DNA of 64,000 bases from NCBI GenBank assembly GCA_032622095.1, contig CP136069.1:6464036-6528035 (forward strand), given 5' to 3'. The notes beneath the pieces are model-generated. The model had not been told where the DNA came from and ran no database searches. It saw only the letters and a list, made by a program, of their open reading frames with translations. This document shows positions 57,492-64,000 of the stretch, in pieces; within the stretch, counting starts at the first letter, position 1, and each line of letters starts with the position of its first letter. Both the position numbers and the translations under genes were made by a program. Source of the stretch: Siphonodentalium dalli. Taxonomy: Eukaryota > Mollusca > Scaphopoda > Gadilida > Siphonodentaliidae.

Positions 57492-57962
57492 AAGGTGTAC
57501 AAACATGCTACTTTGTGTTATAGAAAGTCGGATATTGATAATGCTTTGCCACCATATATTGATACATTGTTGGTCAAATATGTACCTGCTCGACCACTTC
57601 GATCACAGGATGCGAATGCGATGGTTGTACCTAAACGAGATCTGATGTACTTTGGTCGCCGTTCTTTCGAGGTCTACGGGCCGACCATTTGGAACAACCT
57701 TCCCAAAGAGGTGAAACAGTCTGACTGTTTGGAAACATTCAAATCGGCCCTAAAAACTCACCTATTCATCTCCCATTTCGGACAAATAACATCAGAAAAC
57801 GTTGAGGAGACTTAATTATTGAAATACATGCATATTATTTATTGCGTATATGTTATAGTGTGAATGTGTGTGACTGCGTTTGTGTGAATTGTTCAGCGCC
57901 ATGAGCCATACGGGATATGGCGCTATACAAATACTCTATATTATTATTATTATTATTAAGGT
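57492..57962 (+). mobile_element. 5'-truncated CR1/jockey-like LINE with AAGGT target duplication
   Basis: AAGGT at 57492-57496 and 57958-57962 flank 461 bp. Removing it restores GATAACTCTGAAGGTCAAGG, the form seen uninterrupted at 58610-58632. The element ends in GGCGCTATACAAATACTC and (TTA)n, typical of CR1/L2/jockey-group tails. Confidence 0.85.
57497..57815 (+). pseudogene. LINE ORF2 C-terminal remnant
   Basis: About 106 codons of LINE origin: LPPYIDTLLVKYVPARPLRS, VVPKRDLMYFGRRSFEVYGP, TIWNNLPKEVKQSDCLETFK and KTHLF, the conserved C-terminal tail of CR1/jockey-type reverse transcriptase polyproteins (recognised from family knowledge). Upstream codons of the open frame are repeat sequence. 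It stops at 57813-57815. The reverse transcriptase itself is missing. Confidence 0.8.
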
Positions 57963-58745
57963 CAAGGTCGGAAATAAACCAGGTTTTTAAACATCCATAA
58001 CTATCGAAGTTTATGTCCGATTTTTTAAATTCGAGTTGCACAGCAATCAGTGGCATCTACTGATGACGTCTACCAAATGTCATCAAAATATGCGCTAAAA
58101 TAGTTTTGAGATACATACCCACACGCCCGCTCTCCCGAACCGGAAGTGATATCCGTTAACTATATATATCGTTCGATAGCGCAGAGTTTGATGCACATAA
58201 TGCAATAAGTCCCAACTCAATATCTCAAGCCGTTCTAGATTCCATATAAAGAGCGTTATTTTATCCTTCGACCAGTAGCGAACTTTTAAACCGGAAGTGC
58301 GAACCCTATAATTTTTCGGCGGTTCATAACACACATACATGCGCAAATAACGAAAAAAGTCCGAAATCGATATCTCAAGCCGTTTCAGAGGAGATACGTT
58401 CACAACAATAAAACCGATAAAGAGCGTTATTTCCAAAGTTCAAGGTCACACGAAATTCCTTATTTGTGCCTCGACTTCGTATAACCCATGGCTATGCAGG
58501 TACCAAATTTCAAATCAATCGGTCAAGCCATTTCGACGATATAAGAATTCAAACATCGATTTTGCAAGTTACTTTTGTGTCGCGAAAACCCCCAAATATC
58601 AACAAAATGGCGATAACTCCGAAGGTCAAGGTCGGACGAAATTCTCAACAGGCTATTTAGCGAGATCTTCCAAGGTTTTATACTGAAGAAAAAAACCGCA
58701 TGTGAATCGGTTCAGCCGTTCCCGAGATATAAGGGTGTTATTGGA
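57963..58745 (+). repeat. 1.1-kb-scale repeat family, member 3
   Basis: Follows the same word order (CACACGCCCGCTCTCCCGAAC, TAAAGAGCGTTATTT, GTTCAAGGTCACAC) and ends GCCGTTCCCGAGATATAAGG. Confidence 0.65.
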
Positions 58746-58897
58746 ATAATAAGAATAAGAAGAAGAAGAAGAAGCAAAATAAAAGCCAGAAGAATTACAA
58801 TATACTTCCATGTTAACACATGGAAGTATAATAAGAAGAAGAAAAATAAAAGCCAGAAGAATTACAATATACTTCCATGTTAACACATGGAAGTATA
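58746..58897. repeat. (AAG)n and duplicated 12-bp-stem hairpins
   Basis: ATACTTCCATGTTAACACAT + GGAAGTAT occurs at about 58802 and 58869 in a tandem duplication of about 67 bp, each after an AAGAAGAA tract. Stem ATACTTCCATGT, loop TAAC. Confidence 0.75.
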
Positions 58898-59024
58898 ACT
58901 AGAATGAAACTGAAATTGCACAGCAATTTCGATACTTCCATGTTCGCCAATGACGGAAAATTGTGTCATCTTATAAAGCGTAAGTCGTCAGTAGACACAC
59001 GTGAGTATGGTGATACTACAGACC

Positions 59025-62000
59025 ATAGTACTAGAGTAGCTCATGGTGGTTTTGTATGCACTTGTATGTCCAGAGCAAAACTCTTCATGAATCCACTAAT
59101 TGAAGGTACACAAACAATATTTGGTTGGTAACACATTTCCCATTGACGGCGAAATGGGTCAAATGGCCACGCCCATTTTTGCGCGAAGTACTACCACCCG
59201 TCGTGACTATATCTCCAGAACCGTTGGGCATAGGGGGTCGTGTGACCACTCAATCCATTTTTGAGGGCCTGAACCCCAATTTTGGGATTCAGCACTTTTA
59301 TCTCAAAGTTGAGCCCCCAATTAGAATTGTATTGACCTATATCCATCGGTGCCACATACAGGTATCATTTCTGATATTTTCTGTACCATTATCGAATGGG
59401 ATTGACCTTCAGGGAGCTCTTGACCCTGAAAATAAGGTTTTTGGATGGAATATATTGGTCGTAGAATGAAAAACAGACATTTTCCCAATAACAAAGATGT
59501 TGAGGAAATCATCAATTACAGGGTATTTGATCAGTAACCTAAAACTCCTACAAAAAGGTTACCTGGTGATATAATTTGAATGTAGTTCATCTTTTATTAT
59601 CTAGATTTCATGGCCTTTGATGTGAGATGGTTGCCAAAATGGTTATAAATGGAATGACATATACATGTATCACATTAGCAATATACATGTAAATGAGTTC
59701 AATGTGTTATTTTCTTTAAACTTATGGGAGAACAGGGTGTTTTTATGGTATTCTAATGTTGAATTGAATTATACTCAGCTCACAAGCAGGTTTAGTGATG
59801 TTGAGTTACTACAATTTGATCAATCAGTATGATTCGGTAGTCGAGCAGGTTGCGTCTTTATCAGTCCCACATCAATTTTGATTGGCTGCATCACCATTTT
59901 GTATAAATGTTCTACAATTTCCCTAACACGTACATTATTTTAGAACAAATAATGGCTAGTCTGGCATGATCGCCTATATTTATATCCTGATATATGTATA
60001 TGTACACGTAGATGTATATTTGCCCTAAATTGTTTCTGGTTCAAATTTGGGAGTTTGTAAGAAAATAAGTTATAAGAAAGATGCAGTTGCAGTAATATTA
60101 AAATATATTGTCCTGTTCAAAACTAACAAATACATGTCTATTGATTATTGGTGTGATATCCAGTAATAAATACTAAAATAATCCTTCAGATTATTTTATA
60201 AGGGCTTTAGTCCAGTTATAATAAATCCACACATTAAAAATATAGGGCTTCCATACATACAGAATATTTTCCAACTTGACAATCGTTCCTTGTGTTCAAC
60301 TGAGTGAGTTCATGTGAGGTTCATGGAAATTTATTTGGCAAGCTTGATTCTAAAGTGTCTAGCTTTATGGACTTGAAATTCCGAATGCAATCCTGTTGCG
60401 TTGTGAGCTCAGAGTGAGTTAGAAGAAAAATACAAGCATCAGTTGATATGCAGATATAAATACATACAAATCTACATTCTGCAGGTAGCCATGCATGCTA
60501 TGCAATCCTCCCTCATGTTTCAACTTATCAAGGAAAAATTATCACATTACCAATGACTATGATAGTCAGATGTTTTTGTAGATTTTGTAGATTTGTGGAT
60601 GTTGTAGATTTTGTAGATTTGTGGATGTTGTAATGCAATATAGATCTCCATTATAGTTGCACAAATTTTTCATTTCGTCCCTTTAAATTGACTTTTATTT
60701 TTTATGTATGTATATGTGCCACTCCAAAAATGTCAGTAAAAGTACTGTAAACCGTTCGGTTTGATGTTATAGGCACAGGATATATATATACTTTACATGT
60801 CAAATATTGTGAACTCTGCAGGTACGTGTATGTGTGTCAGTCGCCTTATGTGTGTGATGTACATGCAGTAACTACATGTATAATCTAGTGAAATTTATGG
60901 TCTGCACTCTGCAGTATTTCAAAAACATGCTATGGTCATGCCTACATATACATGTATATGTACACTGATTCTAACACAATGATTGTCAGGTTATGATCTA
61001 TGTTTGAGGAAAGTTACTATGTATTTTTCATTTGTGTTGCATTTGTCAATATTAATGGGTCCCAGGAGCCCAGATGTTACTAGTGCAGAGCCCATTTAAT
61101 TTTCATGAGACTGGTGGACTTCATGTCTATACTCCTAAATAAACATGACTCCGAGTCTTATCAGACCAAGACGGTATTGTGTAGGTTTTACTAGAATTAT
61201 ATTTAGAAAAGACTCAACCATTATTTTTCCATTACCCTATATATCACAATATATTCATTTGGCAGTATTCATCCCAAGTTTAGTGGTGATACTAATACAT
61301 TTGGTATGATAGTCAGGTAGAGCAAAGCGATCTGAACAAATCAAGGATAAGCCACTATTTGTAGTCTACATTAAAAAAACATGTATATTGTGAAATATTT
61401 TAATAATGGGTGCTGGTTTTTACAAACTGGCCATAATTGAGATGACTATTCCTGTTGTTTACCAAACATCAGGGTACACATTAAATATTTTGAAGTATAT
61501 ATGTTCTTGAATGTTTCATACAGACACTGACTTTTGCACAAATTGCTCGGATTAGCCAAACAATGCAAAAAGAACAAACTTTAGGTAAAATGATGGTACT
61601 ATTTCTTAACAGAATCGCCTTGACCTACAAACATCGATCATAGCAATCCAGCAGTACCCATCAGCAAAATATAAAATTAGCAGGACCACTTAACCTGGGG
61701 TGGTATTGAAAATGAAAATATCTTTAACATGGTAAGTTATGAGGGCTATTAGCTATTATGAAGAATTATGTTAGTGAAATTATACACCCTCATCTTCTCC
61801 GTCCAACCTGAAACTATCATGGCAAATGAAAACTAATGTGGGACCGACAAAGGCTCATTCTACTATTGATTGAATAGTGATGATTCCATCATTTCCTAAA
61901 ACTTTTTGTGAGATGAGGTGTCCTTTTGGAAGAATTGATTACTTCTAAAATATATACTGGTATATATGGTCATCTCTCATCTGATTACAACATGTTTTTA

Positions 62001-63007
62001 CTATGCCCAGATGCAATACCCATTTTAAGATCGCAACATGTGGCTGCCGCATGAAGCAAACAGCTGGTCATTCCATTTAGTAAAAGTGTTTAGCATTTTT
62101 CATAGCTTGGTCACTTAAATCAGATCGTCTGTTAAATGTTGATAACAAATTTTGAAAACCTGTTTTGTTCAATCTGTACATTTCTGTTGATTAGAGCACA
62201 ATTGTTACCTGATTTTTGGTAAAGCACACCAGTTTCCAAGGCATGTTCAGTCGGGGAGAGCTCATGTTGTGTGTCGGGGTCAACACATCCTCAGCAGCAA
62301 TTTCCAGCTAATCCCATTGTGTGTGGTCAATTGTGCTCTTAAGTTGATCAGAGAATGTGGATAGTTCTTTTAAAAAGTGTCCTTGTGGTATTGTATACTT
62401 GTGGTGCATTACATGCTGAAATCGGTTTTTGGCAATTATCTAAAAAAACATTGACTTTTGGATATGAAAATGTATTACTGACCCCCCATAATGTGGATTT
62501 TCAGGATCAAAAGCTCCTTGGAGGTCAATACCATCCGATAATGGTACAGAAATTATACCTATATGTGGCACCGATGGATATAGATAAATAAAATTCTAAT
62601 TGGGGGCTCAGCTTTGAGATAAAAGTGCTGAACCCCAAAATTAGGGTTCAGGCCCTCAAAAATGTTTTTTTTTGGTTTTTGGTTTTTGGCAATTATCTTA
62701 AAAAACCATTGACTTTTGGATATGAAAATGTATTACTGACCCCCCCCCCCACACATAATGTGGCCATTCCGCACATTTTGAGTGGTCACACGACCCCCTA
62801 TGTCCAACGGTTCTGGAGATATAGTCACGACGGGTGGTAGTACTTCGCGCAAAAAGGGGCGTGGCCATTTGACCCATTTCGCCGTCAATGGGAAATGTGT
62901 TACCAACCAAATATTGTTTGTGTACCTTCAATTAGTGGATTCATGAAGAGTTTTGCTCTGGACATACAAGTGCATACAAAACCACCATGAGCTACTAGAG
63001 TATAGTA
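59025..63007. mobile_element. 3.97-kb TIR element with 6-bp target duplication
   Basis: Element 59031-63001 is flanked by ATAGTA (59025-59030, 63002-63007). The empty site is visible at 55733-55770 (CTCATAGTAATACTCGGC). The left TIR (59031-59433, about 400 bp) is inverted at 62497-63001; the first shared words are AGTAGCTCATGGTGGTTTTG and GCACTTGTATGTCCAG. The right TIR carries a 115-bp insertion copied from adjacent internal sequence. The 3-kb interior (59434-62496) has no ORF of 60 codons between about 59520 and 62350 and no recognised domain. Six-base duplication with long TIRs is known for Maverick/Polinton elements, so this may be a gutted derivative; unproven. Confidence 0.75.
60574..60632 (+). 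repeat. Short tandem duplication in the element interior
   Basis: TTTTGTAGATTTTGTAGATT + TGTGGATG occurs twice in a row. Confidence 0.7.
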
Positions 63008-64000
63008 ATAATCGGCAACCACAGATTATATCCACCAAATTTCACCAAAAATCTGCACCAAAACATGTTGAGAAACATACCCACACGTCATTTCTCACAA
63101 ACCGGAAGTGAACTCAGTAAACTTTATATATCGTTATACAGCACAGAGTCTGGTGCACATCATGCAAAAAGTCCCAATTCAATATATCAAGCCATTCTGT
63201 GTTTCCTATAAAGAGCGTTCTTTTATCCTTCGACCAGTAGCGAACTTTTAAACCGGAAGTGCGAAACCTATCATTGTTCAGTGGTTTATAACACATATAC
63301 ATGCGCAAATGATGAAAAAAGTCCGAACTCGATATCTCAAGCCGTTTATGAGGAGATACGTTAACAATAATAAAACAGATGAAGAGCGTTGTTTCCTAAG
63401 GTCAAGGTCATACAAAATTCCCTATTAGTGTATCGACTGCGTATGCGCAATGGCTATGCAGACAGAAAATTTCATATCAATTGACCATGCAAGCCATTTG
63501 GACGATATAAGAAATCAATCCTCGATTTCGCATTTTTGCAAGAAATTCTAGGGGCGCAAAAACCCCCCAAAAATCAGGGTTTCAAGCAGCCATAACTCGA
63601 GAAGTTTAAGTCCGATTTAAAATTCGAGTGGAATAGTGATCAGCGGCAACTAAAGAGTGTATCCACCAAATTTCATCAAAATCTGCGCCAAAATAGTTTT
63701 GAGATACATACCCACACGCCCGTTCTCCCAAACAGGAAGTGAAATATTTAAACTTTATATATCATTAAAGAGCGCAGAGGTTGATGCACATAATACAAAA
63801 ATTCCCAACTCAATATCTCAAGCCCTTCTGGATTTCGTATAATAGCGTTGTTTTATTCTTCGACCAGTAGCGAACTTTTAAACCGGAAGTGCGAACCCTA
63901 TCATTTTCGGTGGTTCACAACGAACATACATGCGCAAATAATGAAAAAAGTACGAACCCGATATCTCAAGCCGTTTCGGAGGAGACACGTTAACAATAAT
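63008..64000 (+). repeat. 1.1-kb-scale repeat family, member 4, runs off the window
   Basis: Same order as member 2: ATCCACCAAATTTCACC, AAACCGGAAGTGAACTC, TAAAGAGCGTTCTTTT, AAGGTCAAGGTCATAC, then a second half from about 63655 (CACCAAATTTCATCAAAATC). Confidence 0.65.

Noticed and set aside
59125-59469. 114-aa ORF, and related ORFs at 62355-62931
   Set aside because: Both derive from the inverted terminal repeats of the 3.97-kb element read in opposite directions; frames are not maintained between the two TIR copies.

Overview
The window is animal (eukaryotic) nuclear DNA, most likely from a mollusc and probably a bivalve. It has no operons, and two short intron-less genes and a few exon-like ORFs lie in a sea of repeats. 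The repeat vocabulary fits a bivalve as I recall it: monomers reading 'cataactc...accaaat...gagttatc', an element ending in 'GTGAGCTAAAAA' after a GACGGACGGACG tract, and AT-rich intergenic DNA with many 'acatgta' words. This taxonomic call is inference; no rRNA, tRNA or mitochondrial marker is present.

The only confident protein-coding genes are two nearly identical 178-aa small heat-shock proteins (17241-17777 and 25844-26380). They sit in a segmental tandem duplication: unit A (16974-23109, 6.1 kb) and unit B (25577-36671, 11.1 kb). B is longer because it holds insertions that A lacks: a palindromic element, a 5'-truncated LINE with target-site duplications, a 193-bp perfect tandem repeat and a 1.94-kb insertion carrying a SWIM/YqaJ-like exon. 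A 0.9-kb minisatellite of 19-bp units abuts the start of B.

Layout. 1-4.0 kb: a piggyBac-like MITE split by a 3.5-kb TA-flanked transposon full of CGTGGTC/CGTGTTC subterminal repeats. 4.2-10.3 kb: foldback elements, a 1.67-kb terminal-inverted-repeat (TIR) element and 'CAAGATGGCTGC' repeats. 10.4-12.3 kb: two tandem arrays. 12.6-13.2 kb: LINE 3' fragment. 13.4-16.3 kb: large TIR element without ORFs. 17-23 kb: duplication unit A. 23-25.6 kb: quasi-tandem repeats and minisatellite. 25.6-36.7 kb: unit B. 37-44 kb: foldback elements, a 1.2-kb TTAA element and a 165-170-bp monomer array. 45-48 kb: tandem MITEs and local tandem arrays. 48.9-49.7 kb: an exon-like ORF made of 17 tandem 14-residue repeats. 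50-64 kb: LINE/SINE-like repeats, another LINE fragment, a 1.1-kb-scale repeat family and a 3.97-kb TIR element with 6-bp target-site duplications.

The strongest biology here is the transposon palaeontology. Because many families occur both filled and empty within the window, several insertion sites can be read directly: TA, TTAA, a perfect 8-bp duplication twice in one foldback family, a 6-bp duplication around the 3.97-kb element, and 10-bp and 5-bp duplications for two LINEs. No new protein system (defence, biosynthetic or similar) could be supported. The best candidates for undescribed entities are the three large ORF-poor TIR elements (360-3893, 13440-16258, 59031-63001) and the palindrome-bounded foldback families.
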